64,000 nt of DNA, taken from positions 5,704,001 through 5,768,000 of the forward strand of contig JAUKPH010000018.1 in assembly GCA_030549335.1 (NCBI GenBank). The letters run 5' to 3'. Made by a program: the position numbers and the translations under genes. Below are positions 1 to 11,838 of this stretch, one piece after another. Each line of letters begins with the position of its first letter. The first letter of the stretch is position 1. Below the pieces are notes generated by a model that ran no database searches, was not told the DNA's origin, and worked only from the letters and a program-made list of their open reading frames with translations. The stretch is from Pontederia crassipes. Its lineage: Eukaryota; Streptophyta; Magnoliopsida; Commelinales; Pontederiaceae.

Positions 1-1180
1 CCAACTCTAAGTCTCTAATCCCCAAGAGCGTTATCTTTGATTGTAACGGTTCAACTTCGGATTGAAATAGAGTTAAAGTTCTAAAGATCTATCACCTCTT
101 AGGACACCCAAAGGGTGTAATAAGTATCTATAACTTATAGCTTTGAACCTCACTCCAAGACTCTAATCCCCAAGAGCGTTATCTTTGATTGTAACGGTTC
201 AACTTCGGATTGAAATAGAGTTAAAGTTCTAAAGATCTATCACCTCTTAGGGCAACCAAAGGTTATAACAAGTATCTATAACTTATAGCTTTGAACCCAA
301 CTCTGAGACTCTAATCCCCAAGAGCGTTATCTTTGATTGTAACGGTTCAACTTCGGATTGAAATAGAGTTAAAGTTCTAAAGATCTATCACCTCTTAGGA
401 CACCCAAAGGTTGTAATAAGTATCTATAACTTATAGCTTTGAACCGAACTCTAAGACTCTAATCCCCAAGAGCGTTATCTTTGATTGTAACAGTTCAACT
501 TCGGATTGAAATAGAGTTAAAGTTCTAAAGATCTATCACCTCTTAGGGCACCCAAAGGTTGTAATAAGTATCTATAACTTATAGCTTTGAACCCAACTCT
601 AAGACTCTAATCCCCAGGAGCGTTATCTTTGATTGTAACGGTTCAACTTCGGTTTGAAATAGAGTTCAAGTTCTAAAGATCTATCACCTCTTAGGGCACC
701 CAAAGGTTGTAATAAGTGTCTATAACTTATAGCTTTGCTCCTTACTCTAAGACTCTAATCCCCAAGAGCGTTATCTTTGATTGTAACGGTTCAACTTCGG
801 TTTGAAATAGAGTTATAGTTCTAAAGATCTATCACCTCTTAGGACACCCAAAGGTTGTAATAAGTATCTATAACTTATAGCTTTGCACCATACTCTAAGA
901 CTCTAATCCCCAAGAGCGTTATCTTTGATTGTAACGGTTCAACTTCGGATTGAAATAGAGTTAAAGTTCTAAAGATCTATCACCTCTTAGGACACCCAAA
1001 GGTTGTAATAAGTATCTATAACTTATAGCTTTGAACCTAACTCTAAGACTCCAATCCCCAAGAGCGTTATCTTTGATTGTAACGGTTCAACTTCGGATTG
1101 AAATAGAGTTAAAGTTCTAAAGATCTATCACCTCTTAGGGCACCCAAAGGTTGTAATAAGTATCTATAACTTATAGCTTT
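1..1180 (+). repeat. Long-range duplicate block, left copy (partner 11,839-13,018)
   Basis: Eight consecutive monomers share private markers with 11,839-13,018: cactccaag at about 151 and 11,989; caaccaaaggttataacaag at about 253 and 12,091; ctctgag at 301 and 12,139; aacagtt at 488 and 12,326; ccaggagcg at about 613 and 12,451. The offset is 11,838, i.e. 80 monomers minus the 2-base deletion at 1,930. Only two base differences were seen (ccgaact versus cctaact at 444; ttagggc versus ttacggc at 1,137). The left limit lies outside the window. Confidence 0.88.
105..117. repeat. Lineage-specific perfect hairpin caccc-aaa-gggtg
   Basis: In monomers ending in the gggtg state, the common cacccaaaggttg becomes cacccaaagggtg, a perfect inverted repeat with 5-bp arms and a 3-base loop. 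It recurs through the array (for example near 13,425, 15,790, 23,625, 50,240 and 62,955). A related form, caccccaagggtg (7,062; 9,578; 32,500; 38,415), keeps the pairing. Confidence 0.8.
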
Positions 1181-2214
1181 GAACCCAACTCTAAGACTCT
1201 AATCCCCAAGAGCGTTATCTTTGATTGTAACGGTTCAACTTCAGATTGAAATAGAGTTAAAGTTCTAAAGATCTATCACCTCTTAGGGCACCCAAAGGTT
1301 GTAATAAGTATCTATAACTTATAGCTTTGAACCCAACTCTAAGACTCTAATCCCCAAGAGCGTTATCTTTGATTGTAACGGTTCAACTTCGGATTGAAAT
1401 AGAGTTAAAGTTCTAAAGATCTATCACCTCTTAGGACACCCAAAGGTTGTAATAAGTATCTATAACTTATAGCTTTGAACCTAACTCTAAGACTCTAATC
1501 CCCAAGAGCGTTATCTTTGATTCTAACGGTTCAACTTCGGATTGAAATAGAGTTAAAGTTCTAAAGATCTATCACCTCTTAGGGCACCCAAAGGTTGTAA
1601 TAAGTATCTATAACTTATAGCTTTGAACCCAACTCTAAGACTCTAATCCCCAAGAGCGTTATCTTTGATTGTAACGGTTCAACTTCGGTTTGAAATAGAG
1701 TTCAAGTTCTAAAGATCTATCACCTCTTAGGGCACCCAAAGGTTGTAATAAGTGTCTATAACTTTTAGCTTTGCTCCTTACTCTAAGACTCTAATCCCCA
1801 AGAGCGTTATCTTTGATTGTAACGGTTCAACTTCGGTTTGAAATAGAGTTATAGTTCTAAAGATCTATCACCTCTTAGGACACCCAAAGGTTGTAATAAG
1901 TATCTATAACTTATAGCTTTGCACCATACTCAGACTCTAATCCCCAAGAGCGTTATCTTTGATTGTAACGGTTCAACTTCGGTTTGAAATAGAGTTAAAG
2001 TTCTAAAGATCTATCACCTCTTAGGACACCCAAAGGTTGTAATAAGTATCTATAACTTATAGCTTTGAACCTAACTCTAAGACTCTAATCCCCAAGAGCG
2101 TTATCTTTGATTGTAACGGTTCAACTTCGGATTGAAATAGAGTTAAAGTTCTAAAGATCTATCACCTCTTAGGGCACCCAAAGGTTGTAATAAGTATCTA
2201 TAACTTATAGCTTT
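589..2214 (+). repeat. 7-monomer (1,036 bp) spacing of the ttcaag-ctcctta-caccat block
   Basis: Four successive monomers with distinctive markers at 589-1,180 (gagttcaag with gtgtct; ctcctta with gttatag; caccat; cctaact) recur at 1,625-2,214, exactly seven monomers later apart from a 2-base deletion at about 1,930 (catactcagact). The same four-marker block returns at about 5,767, 8,283, 10,355, 10,947 and 12,427, so it is the signature of the left domain. Confidence 0.8.
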
Positions 2215-3155
2215 GAACCCAACTCTAAGACTCTAATCCCCAAGAGCGTTATCTTTGATTGTAACGGTTCAACTTCGGTTTGAAATAGAGTTAAAGTTCT
2301 AAAGATCTATCACCATTTAGGGCACCCAAAGGTTGTAATAAGTATCTATAACTTATAGCTTTGCACCTTACTCTAAGACTCTAATCCCCAAGAGTGTTAT
2401 CTTTGATTGTAACGGTTCAACTTCGGTTTGAAATAGAGTTAAAGTTCTAAAGATCTATCACCTCTTAGGGCACCCAAAGGTTGTAATAAGTATCTATAAC
2501 TTATAGCTTTGCACCTTACTCTAAGACTCTAATCCCCAAGAGTGTTATCTTCGATTGTAACGGTTCAACTTCGGTTTGAAATAGAGTTAAAGTTCTAAAG
2601 ATCTATCACCTCTTAGGGCACCCAAAGGTTGTAATAAGTATCTATAACTTATAGCTTTGCACCTTACTCTAAGTCTCTAATCCCCAAGAGCGTTATCTTT
2701 GATTGTAACGGTTCAACTTCGGTTTGAAATAGAGTTAAAGTTCTAAAGATCTATCTCCTCTTAGGACATCCAAAGGTTGTAATAAGTATCTATAACTTAT
2801 AGCTTTGAACCCAACTCTAAGACTCCAATCCCCAAGAGCGTTATCTTTGATTGTAACGGTTCAACTTCGGATTGAAATAGAATTAATGTTCTAAAGATCT
2901 ATCACCTATTAGGACACCCAAAGGTTGTAATAAGTATCTATAACTTATAGCTTTGAACCTAACTCTAAGACTCTAATCCCCAAGAGCGTTATCTTTGATT
3001 GTAACGGTTCAACTTCGGATTGAAATAGAGTTAAAGTTCTAAAGATCTATCACCTCTTAGGGCACCCAAAGGTTGTAATAAGTATCTATAACTTATAGCT
3101 TTGAACCCAACTCTAAGACTCTAATCCCCAAGAGCGTTATCTTTGATTGTAACGG

Positions 3156-3172
3156 TTCAACTTCGGATTGAA
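3156..3172. repeat. Inverted repeat ttcaa-(7)-ttgaa spanning the CpG-containing core
   Basis: Monomer positions 54-70 carry ttcaa, then cttcgga, then ttgaa. The gat/gtt polymorphism that splits monomers into two large classes (cggattg and cggtttg) lies just beside the right arm. A ttgaac variant of the left arm occurs in a lineage usually marked by ccagg (for example around 14,403, 24,605 and 27,563). Confidence 0.75.
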
Positions 3173-3190
3173 ATAGAGTTAAAGTTCTAA

Positions 3191-3196
3191 AGATCT
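3191..3196. other. BglII palindrome agatct, once per monomer
   Basis: The 6-bp palindrome agatct sits at monomer positions 89-94 in most copies. It is lost in the aacgttc lineage (gatttatc), in aaatatc, aaacatc and gatatatc copies, and in the aaggatct lineage. Digestion should therefore give a 148-bp ladder whose higher rungs mark those lineages. Confidence 0.9.
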
Positions 3197-3225
3197 ATCA
3201 CCTCTTAGGGCACCCAAAGGTTGTA

Positions 3226-3244
3226 ATAAGTATCTATAACTTAT
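3226..3244. repeat. Overlapping inverted repeat ataagt-(7)-acttat
   Basis: Monomer positions 124-142 read ataagtatctataacttat: 6-bp arms separated by atctata. It overlaps the ctataacttatag dyad, so the two foldings are mutually exclusive. The arms are unchanged in most copies, while the loop varies (c to a giving tatata; tattta; tacct; tatcca). Confidence 0.8.
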
Positions 3245-3246
3245 AG
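3234..3246. repeat. Dyad ctataa-c-ttatag, present in almost every monomer
   Basis: Monomer positions 132-144 read ctataacttatag, a perfect inverted repeat with 6-bp arms around a single c. It is retained in the great majority of the monomers. Exceptions are lineages with tatata (c to a), cttttag, ataattt or the 7-base deletion at about 41,243. Short dyads are a reported property of centromeric satellites that lack a CENP-B box; a role here is inference. Confidence 0.85.
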
Positions 3247-3990
3247 CTTTGAACCCAACTCTAAGACTCTAATCCCCAAGAGCGTTATCTTTGATTGTAA
3301 CGGTTCAACTTCGGATTGAAATAGAGTTAAAGTTCTAAAGATCTATCACCTCTTAGGGCACCCAAAGGTTGTAATAAGTATCTATAACTTATAGCTTTGA
3401 ACCCAACTCTAAGACTCTAATCCCCAAGAGCGTTATCTTTGATTGTAACGGTTCAACTTCGGATTGAAATAGAGTTAAAGTTCTAAAGATCTATCACCTC
3501 TTAGGACACCCAAAGGTTGTAATAAGTATCTATAACTTATAGCTTTGAACCTAACTCTAAGACTCTAATCCCCAAGAGCGTTATCTTTGATTGTAACGGT
3601 TCAACTTCGGTTTGAAATAGAGTTAAAGTTCTAAAGATCTATCACCACTTAGGGCACCCAAAGGTTGTAATAAGTATCTATAACTTATAGCTTTGCACCT
3701 TACTCTAAGACTCTAATCCCCAAGAGTGTTATCTTCGATTGTAACGGTTCAACTTCGGTTTGAAATAGAGTTAAAGTTCTAAAGATCTATCACCTCTTAG
3801 GGCACCCAAAGGTTGTAATAAGTATCTATAACTTATAGCTTTGCACCTTACTCTAAGTCTCTAATCCCCAAGAGCGTTATCTTTGATTGTAACGGTTCAA
3901 CTTCGGTTTGAAATAGAGTTAAAGTTCTAAAGATCTATCTCCTCTTAGGACATCCAAAGGTTGTAATAAGTATCTATAACTTATAGCTTT

Positions 3991-5766
3991 GAACCCAACT
4001 CTAAGACTCCAATCCCCAAGAGCGTTATCTTTGATTGTAACGGTTCAACTTCGGATTGAAATAGAATTAATGTCCTAAAGATCTATCACCTATTAGGACA
4101 CCCAAAGGTTGTAATAAGTATCTATAACTTATAGCTTTGAACCTAACTCTAAGACTCTAATCCCCAAGAGCGTTATCTTTGATTGTAACGGTTCAACTTC
4201 GGATTGAAATAGAGTTAAAGTTCTAAAGATCTATCACCTCTTAGGGCACCCAAAGGTTGTAATAAGTATCTATAACTTATAGCTTTGAACCCAACTCTAA
4301 GACTCTAATCCCCAAGAGCGTTATCTTTGATTGTAACGGTTCAACTTCGGATTGAAATAGAGTTAAAGTTCTAAAGATCTATCACCTCTTAGGGCACCCA
4401 AAGGTTGTAATAAGTATCTATAACTTATAGCTTTGAACCCAACTCTAAGACTCTAATCCCCAAGAGCGTTATCTTTGATTGTAACGGTTCAACTTCGGAT
4501 TGAAATAGAGTTAAAGTTCTAAAGATCTATCACCTCTTAGGGCACCCAAAGGTTGTAATAAGTATCTATAACTTATAGCTTTGAACCCAACTCTAAGACT
4601 CTAATCCCCAAGAGCGTTATCTTTGATTGTAACGGTTCAACTTCGGATTGAAATAGAGTTAAAGTTCTAAAGATCTATCACCTCTTAGGACACCCAAAGG
4701 TTGTAATAAGTATCTATAACTTATAGCTTTGAACCTAACTCTAAGACTCTAATCCCCAAGAGCGTTATCTTTGATTCTAACGGTTCAACTTCGGATTGAA
4801 ATAGAGTTAAAGTTCTAAAGATCTATCACCTCTTAGGGCACCCAAAGGTTGTAATAAGTATCTATAACTTATAGCTTTGAACCCAACTCTAAGACTCCAA
4901 TCCCCAAGAGCGTTATCTTTGATTGTAACGGTTCAACTTCGGATTGAAATAGAATTAATGTCCTAAAGATCTATCACCTATTAGGACACCCAAAGGTTGT
5001 AATAAGTATCTATAACTTATAGCTTTGAACCTAACTCTACGACTCTAATCCCCAAGAGCGTTATCTTTGATTGTAACGGTTCAACTTCGGATTGAAATAG
5101 AGTTAAAGTTCTAAAGATCTATCACCTCTTAGGGCACCCAAAGGTTGTAATAAGTATCTATAACTTATAGCTTTGAACCCAACTCTAAGACTCTAATCCC
5201 CAAGAGCGTTATCTTTGATTGTAACGGTTCAACTTCGGATTGAAATAGAGTTAAAGTTCTAAAGATCTATCACCTCTTAGGGCACCCAAAGGTTGTAATA
5301 AGTATCTATAACTTATAGCTTTGAACCCAACTCTAAGACTCTAATCCCCAAGAGCGTTATCTTTGATTGTAACGGTTCAACTTCGGATTGAAATAGAGTT
5401 AAAGTTCTAAAGATCTATCACCTCTTAGGGCACCCAAAGGTTGTAATAAGTATCTATAACTTATAGCTTTGAACCCAACTCTAAGACTCTAATCCCCAAG
5501 AGCGTTATCTTTGATTGTAACGGTTCAACTTCGGATTGAAATAGAGTTAAAGTTCTAAAGATCTATCACCTCTTAGGACACCCAAAGGTTGTAATAAGTA
5601 TCTATAACTTATAGCTTTGAACCTAACTCTAAGACTCTAATCCCCAAGAGCGTTATCTTTGATTCTAACGGTTCAACTTCGGATAAAAATAGAGTTAAAG
5701 TTCTAAAGATCTATCACCTCTTAGGGCACCCAAAGGTTGTAATAAGTATCTATAACTTATAGCTTT
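3991..5766 (+). repeat. 6-monomer HOR (888 bp), two copies
   Basis: The rare state gaattaatgtcc is at about 4,063 and again at 4,951, exactly 888 bases apart, and the gattctaac monomer closing each unit is at 4,731 and 5,619. Units are 3,991-4,878 and 4,879-5,766. The second copy has private changes (ctacgactct at 5,036; cggataaaaatag at 5,679). It partly overlaps the preceding 8-mer, which shows nested amplification. Confidence 0.8.
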
Positions 5767-8700
5767 GAACCCAACTCTAAGACTCTAATCCCCAAGAGCG
5801 TTATCTTTGATTGTAACGGTTCAACTTCGGTTTGAAATAGAGTTCAAGTTCTAAAGATCTATCACCTCTTAGGGCACCCAAAGGTTGTAATAAGTGTCTA
5901 TAACTTTTAGCTTTTCTCCTTACTCTAAGACTCTAATCCCCAAGAGCGTTATCTTTGATTGTAACGGTTCAACTTCGGTTTGAAATAGAGTTATAGTTCT
6001 AAAGATCTATCACCTCTTAGGACACCCAAAGGTTGTAATAAGTATCTATAACTTATAGCTTTGCACCATACTCTAAGACTCTAATCCCCAAGAGCGTTAT
6101 CTTTGATTGTAACGGTTCAACTTCGGTTTGAAATAGAGTTAAAGGTCTAAAGATCTATCTCCTCTTAGGACACCCAAAGGTTGTAATAAGTATCTATAAC
6201 TTTTAGCTTTGAACCCAACTCTAAGTCTCTAATCCCCAAGTGCGTTATCTTTGATTGTAACGGTTCAACTTCGGTTTGAAATAGAGTTAAAGTTCTAAAG
6301 ATCTATCACCTCTTAGGACACCCAAAGGTTGTAATAAGTATCTATAACTTATAGCTTTGAACCTAACTCTAAGACTCTAATCCCCAAGAGCGTTATCTTT
6401 GATTGTAACGGTTCAACTTCGGATTGAAATAGAGTTAAAGTTCTAAAGATCTATCACCTCTTAGGGCACCCAAAGGTTGTAATAAGTATCTATAACTTAT
6501 AGCTTTGAACCCAACTCTAAGACTCTAATCCCCAAGAGCGTTATCTTTGATTGTAACGGTTCAACTTCGGTTTGAAATAGAGTTAAAGTTCTAAAGATCT
6601 ATCACCACTTAGGGCACCCAAAGGTTGTAATAAGTATCTATAACTTATAGCTTTGCACCTTACTCTAAGACTCTAATCCCCAAGAGTGTTATCTTTGATT
6701 GTAACGGTTCAACTTCGGTTTGAAATAGAGTTAAAGTTCTAAAGATCTATCACCTCTTAGGGCACCCAAAGGTTGTAATAAGTATCTATAACTTATAGCT
6801 TTGCACCTTACTCTAAGTCTCTAATCCCCAAGAGCGTTATCTTTGATTGTAACGGTTCAACTTCGGTTTGAAATAGAGTTAAAGTTCTAAAGATCTATCT
6901 CCTCTTAGGACATCCAAAGGTTGTAATAAGTATCTATAACTTATAGCTTTGAACCCAACTCTAAGACTCCAATCCCCAAGAGCGTTATCTTTGATTGTAA
7001 CGGTTCAACTTCGGATTGAAATAGAATTAAAGTTCTAAAGATCTATCACCTCTTAGGACACCCCAAGGGTGTAATAAGTATCTATAACTTATAGCTTTGA
7101 ACCTCACTCTAAGACTCTAATCCCCAAGAGCGTTATCTTTGATTCTAACGGTTCAACTTCGGTTTGAAATAGAGTTAACGTTCTAAAGATTTATCACCTC
7201 TTAGGGCACCCAAAGGTTGTAATAAGTATCTATAACTTATAGCTTTGAACCCAACTCTAAGTCTCTAATCCCCAAGAGCGTTATCTTTGATTGTAACGGT
7301 TCAACTTCGGATTGAAATAGAGTTAAAGTTCTAAAGATCTATCACCTCTTAGGACACCCAAAGGTTGTAATAAGTATCTATAACTTATAGCTTTGAACCT
7401 AACTGTAAGACTCTAATCCCCAAGAGCGTTATCTTTGATTCTAACGGTTCAACTTCGGATTGAAATAGAGTTAAAGTTCTAAAGATCTATCACCTCTTAG
7501 GGCACCCAAAGGTTGTAATAAGTATCTATAACTTATAGCTTTGAACCCAACTCTAAGACTGTAATCCCCAAGAGCGTTATCTTTGATTGTAACGGTTCAA
7601 CTTCGGATTGAAATAGAGTTAAAGTTCTAAAGATCTATCACCTCTTAGGGCACCCAAAGGTTGTAATAAGTATCTATAACTTATAGCTTTGAACCCAACT
7701 CTAAGACTCTAATCCCCAAGAGCGTTATCTTTGATTGTAACGGTTCAACTTCGGATTGAAATAGAGTTAAAGTTCTAAAGATCTATCATCTCTTAGGGCA
7801 CCCAAAGGTTGTAATAAGTATCTATAACTTATAGCTTTGAACCCAACTCTAAGACTCTAATCCCCAAGAGCGTTATCTTTGATTGTAACGGTTCAACTTC
7901 GGATTGAAATAGAGTTAAAGTTCTAAAGATCTATCACCTCTTAGGGCACCCAAAGGTTGTAATAAGTATCTATAACTTATAGCTTTGAACCCAACTCTAA
8001 GACTCTAATCCCCAAGAGCGTTATCTTTGATTGTAACGGTTCAACTTCGGATTGAAATAGAGTTAAAGTTCTAAAGATCTATCACCTCTTAGGACACCCA
8101 AAGGTTGTAATAAGTATCTATAACTTATAGCTTTGAACCTAACTCTAAGACTCTAATCCCCAAGAGCGTTATCTTTGATTCTAACGGTTCAACTTCGGAT
8201 TGAAATAGAGTTAAAGTTCTAAAGATCTATCACCTCTTAGGGCACCCAAAGGTTGTAATAAGTATCTATAACTTATAGCTTTGAACCCAACTCTAAGACT
8301 CTAATCCCCAAGAGCGTTATCTTTGATTGTAACGGTTCAACTTCGGTTTGAAATAGAGTTCAAGTTCTAAAGATCTATCACCTCTTAGGGCACCAAAAGG
8401 TTGTAATAAGTGTCTATAACTTTTAGCTTTGCTCCTTACTCTAAGACTCTAATCCCCAAGAGCGTTATCTTTGATTGTAACGGTTCAACTTCGGTTTGAA
8501 ATAGAGTTATAGTTCTAAAGATCTATCACCTCTTAGGACACCCAAAGGTTGTAATAAGTATCTATAACTTATAGCTTTGCACCATACTCTAAGACTCTAA
8601 TCCCCAAGAGCGTTATCTTTGATTGTAACGGTTCAACTTCGGTTTGAAATAGAGTTAAAGGTCTAAAGATCTATCTCCTCTTAGGACACCCAAAGGTTGT

Positions 8701-10206
8701 AATAAGTATCTATAACTTTTAGCTTTGAACCCAACTCTAAGTCTCTAATCCCCAAGTGCGTTATCTTTGATTGTAACGGTTCAACTTCGGTTTGAAATAG
8801 AGTTAAAGTTCTAAAGATCTATCACCTCTTTGGACACCCAAAGGTTGTAATAAGTATCTATAACTTATAGCTTTGAACCTAACTCTAAGACTCTAATCCC
8901 CAAGAGCATTATCTTTGATTGTAACGGTTCAACTTCGGATTGAAATAGAGTTAAAGTTCTAAAGATCTATCACCTCTTAGGGCACCCAAAGGTTGTAATA
9001 AGTATCTATAACTTATAGCTTTGAACCCAACTCTAAGACTCTAATCCCCAAGAGCGTTATCTTTGATTGTAACGGTTCAACTTCGGTTTGAAATAGAGTT
9101 AAAGTTCTAAAGATCTATCACCACTTAGGGCACCCAAAGGTTGTAATAAGTATCTATAACTTATAGCTTTGCACCTTACTCTAAGACTCTAATCCCCAAG
9201 AGTGTTATCTTTGATTGTAACGGTTCAACTTCGGTTTGAAATAGAGTTAAAGTTCTAAAGATCTATCACCTCTTAGGGCACCCAAAGGTTGTAATAAGTA
9301 TCTATAACTTATAGCTTTGCACCTTACTCTAAGTCTCTAATCCCCAAGAGCGTTATCTTTGATTGTAACGGTTCAACTTCGGTTTGAAATAGAGTTAAAG
9401 TTCTAAAGATCTATCTCCTCTTAGGACATCCAAAGGTTGTAATAAGTATCTATAACTTATAGCTTTGAACCCAACTCTAAGACTCCAATCCCCAAGAGCG
9501 TTATCTTTGATTGTAACGGTTCAACTTCGGATTGAAATAGAATTAAAGTTCTAAAGATCTATCACCTCTTAGGACACCCCAAGGGTGTAATAAGTATCTA
9601 TAACTTATAGCTTTGAACCTCACTCTAAGACTCTAATCCCCAAGAGCGTTATCTTTGATTCTAACGGTTCAACTTCGGTTTGAAATAGAGTTAACGTTCT
9701 AAAGATTTATCACCTCTTAGGGCACCCAAAGGTTGTAATAAGTATCTATAACTTATAGCTTTGAACCCAACTCTAAGTCTCTAATCCCCAAGAGCGTTAT
9801 CTTTGATTGTAACGGTTCAACTTCGGATTGAAATAGAGTTAAAGTTCTAAAGATCTATCACCTCTTAGGACACCCAAAGGTTGTAATAAGTATCTATAAC
9901 TTATAGCTTTGAACCTAACTCTAAGACTCTAATCCCCAAGAGCGTTATCTTTGATTGTAACGGTTCAACTTCGGATTGAAATAGAGTTAAAGTTCTAAAG
10001 ATCTATCACCTCTTAGGGCACCCAAAGGTTGTAATAAGTATCTATAACTTATAGCTTTGAACCCAACTCTAAGACTGTAATCCCCAAGAGCGTTATCTTT
10101 GATTGTAACGGTTCAACTTCGGATTGAAATAGAGTTAAAGTTCTAAAGATCTATCACCTCTTAGGACACCCAAAGGTTGTAATAAGTATCTATAACTTAT
10201 AGCTTT
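5175..10206 (+). repeat. 17-monomer HOR (2,516 bp), tandem pair
   Basis: Units 5,175-7,690 and 7,691-10,206 share rare markers at a constant offset of 2,516 (17 x 148): aagtgcg at 6,241 and 8,757; ttcaag at 5,843 and 8,359; caccccaagggtg at 7,062 and 9,578; taacgttc at 7,176 and 9,692; gactgtaat at about 7,558 and 10,074. Private differences are few (for example gagcatt in the second copy at 8,909, and the end state gggc versus gacac), so the duplication is recent relative to monomer divergence. Confidence 0.88.
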
Positions 10207-10354
10207 GAACCTAACTCTAAGACTCTAATCCCCAAGAGCGTTATCTTTGATTGTAACGGTTCAACTTCGGATTGAAATAGAGTTAAAGTTCTAAAGATCT
10301 ATCACCTCTTAGGGCACCCAAAGGTTGTAATAAGTATCTATAACATATAGCTTT

Positions 10355-11538
10355 GAACCCAACTCTAAGACTCTAATCTCCAAGAGCGTTATCTTTGATT
10401 GTAACGGTTCAACTTCGGTTTGAAATAGAGTTCAAGTTCTAAAGATCTATCACCTCTTAGGGCACCCAAAGGTTGTAATAAGTGTCTATAACTTATAGCT
10501 TTGCTCCTTACTCTAAGACTCTAATCCCCAAGAGCGTTATCTTTGATTGTAACGGTTCAACTTCGGTTTGAAATAGAGTTATAGTTCTAAAGATCTATCA
10601 CCTCTTAGGACACCCAAAGGTTGTAATAAGTATCTATAACTTATAGCTTTGCACCATACTCTAAGACTCTAATCCCCAAGAGCGTTATCTTTGATTGTAA
10701 CGGTTCAACTTCGGATTGAAATAGAGTTAAAGTTCTAAAGATCTATCACCTCTTAGGACACCCAAAGGTTGTAATAAGTATCTATAACTTATAGCTTTGA
10801 ACCTAACTCTAAGACTCTAATCCCCAAGAGCGTTATCTTTGATTGTAACGGTTCAACTTCGGATTGAAATAGAGTTAAAGTTCTAAAGATCTATCACCTC
10901 TTAGGGCACCCAAAGGTTGTAATAAGTATCTATAACTTATAGCTTTGAACCCAACTCTAAGACTCTAATCCCCAAGAGCGTTATCTTTGATTGTAACGGT
11001 TCAACTTCGGTTTGAAATAGAGTTCAAGTTCTAAAGATCTATCACCTCTTAGGGCACCCAAAGGTTGTAATAAGTGTCTATAACTTATAGCTTTGCTCCT
11101 TACTCTAAGACTCTAATCCCCAAGAGCGTTATCTTTGATTGTAACGGTTCAACTTCGGTTTGAAATAGAGTTATAGTTCTAAAGATCTATCACCTCTTAG
11201 GACACCCAAAGGTTGTAATAAGTATCTATAACTTATAGCTTTGCACCATACTCTAAGACTCTAATCCACAAGAGCGTTATCTTTGATTGTAACGGTTCAA
11301 CTTCGGTTTGAAATAGAGTTAAAGGTCTAAAGATCTATCTCCTCTTAGGACACCCAAAGGTTGTAATAAGTATCTATAACTTATAGCTTTGAACCCAACT
11401 CTAAGTCTCTAATCCCCAAGTGCGTTATCTTTGATTGTAACGGTTCAACTTCGGTTTGAAATAGAGTTAAAGTTCTAAAGATCTATCACCTCTTAGGACA
11501 CCCAAAGGTTGTAATAAGTATCTATAACTTATAGCTTT
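10355..11538 (+). repeat. 4-monomer (592 bp) spacing, two copies
   Basis: The ttcaag monomer is at 10,431 and 11,023 (592 apart) and is followed each time by ctcctta/gttatag and caccat monomers. The fourth monomer differs (cctaact versus cccaact with aagtgcg), so the repeat is partial. After it, at 11,539 and 11,687, ctcctta and caccat monomers occur once more, then the copy of the window's left end begins. Confidence 0.65.
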
Positions 11539-11838
11539 GCTCCTTACTCTAAGACTCTAATCCCCAAGAGCGTTATCTTTGATTGTAACGGTTCAACTTC
11601 GGTTTGAAATAGAGTTATAGTTCTAAAGATCTATCACCTCTTAGGACACCCAAAGGTTGTAATAAGTATCTATAACTGATAGCTTTGCACCATACTCTAA
11701 GACTCTAATCCCCAAGAGCGTTATCTTTGATTGTAACGGTTCAACTTCGGTTTGAAATAGAGTTAAAGGTCTAAAGATCTATCTCCTCTTAGGTCTCCCA
11801 AAGGTTGTAATAAGTATCTATAACTTATAGCTTTGAAC

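Larger units (their letters stand above)
3103..3250 (+). repeat. Canonical monomer of the 148-bp satellite (reference copy)
   Basis: This copy carries the commonest state at each variable site: junction cccaact, ctaagactct, cggattg, gagttaaag, cacc and gggcaccc. It is 148 bases long with 54 G+C (36.5%). It has three CpG sites: in agcgtt, aacggt and ttcgga. Stop codons occur in all three forward frames (for example taa at monomer positions 12 and 20, tga at 67) and all three reverse frames, which rules out coding across the array. Positions in other entries use this copy, with the g of gaaccc as position 1; the phase is arbitrary. Confidence 0.95.
2511..4730 (+). repeat. 8-monomer HOR (1,184 bp), two copies
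   Basis: Monomers 2,511-3,546 match 3,695-4,730 in order: gagtg with tcgattg; cacctta with gacatcc; ccaactct...actcc with gaattaatg and ctattag; then four cggattg copies. The intervening monomer at 3,547 (cctaact with caccactta) looks like a fusion of the types at 2,067 and 2,215, as expected for an exchange out of register by one monomer. Confidence 0.8.

Noticed and set aside
3163..3180. CENP-B box starting at ttcg in each monomer
   Set aside because: The required A after TTCGNNNN and the CGGG block are absent: the sequence continues gattgaaatag. No variant monomer that I saw restores them.
3103..3250. tRNA or tRNA-derived SINE (because of ggttcaa)
   Set aside because: No A box, acceptor stem, anticodon arm or poly-A tail is recognisable, and units are head-to-tail without target-site duplications.
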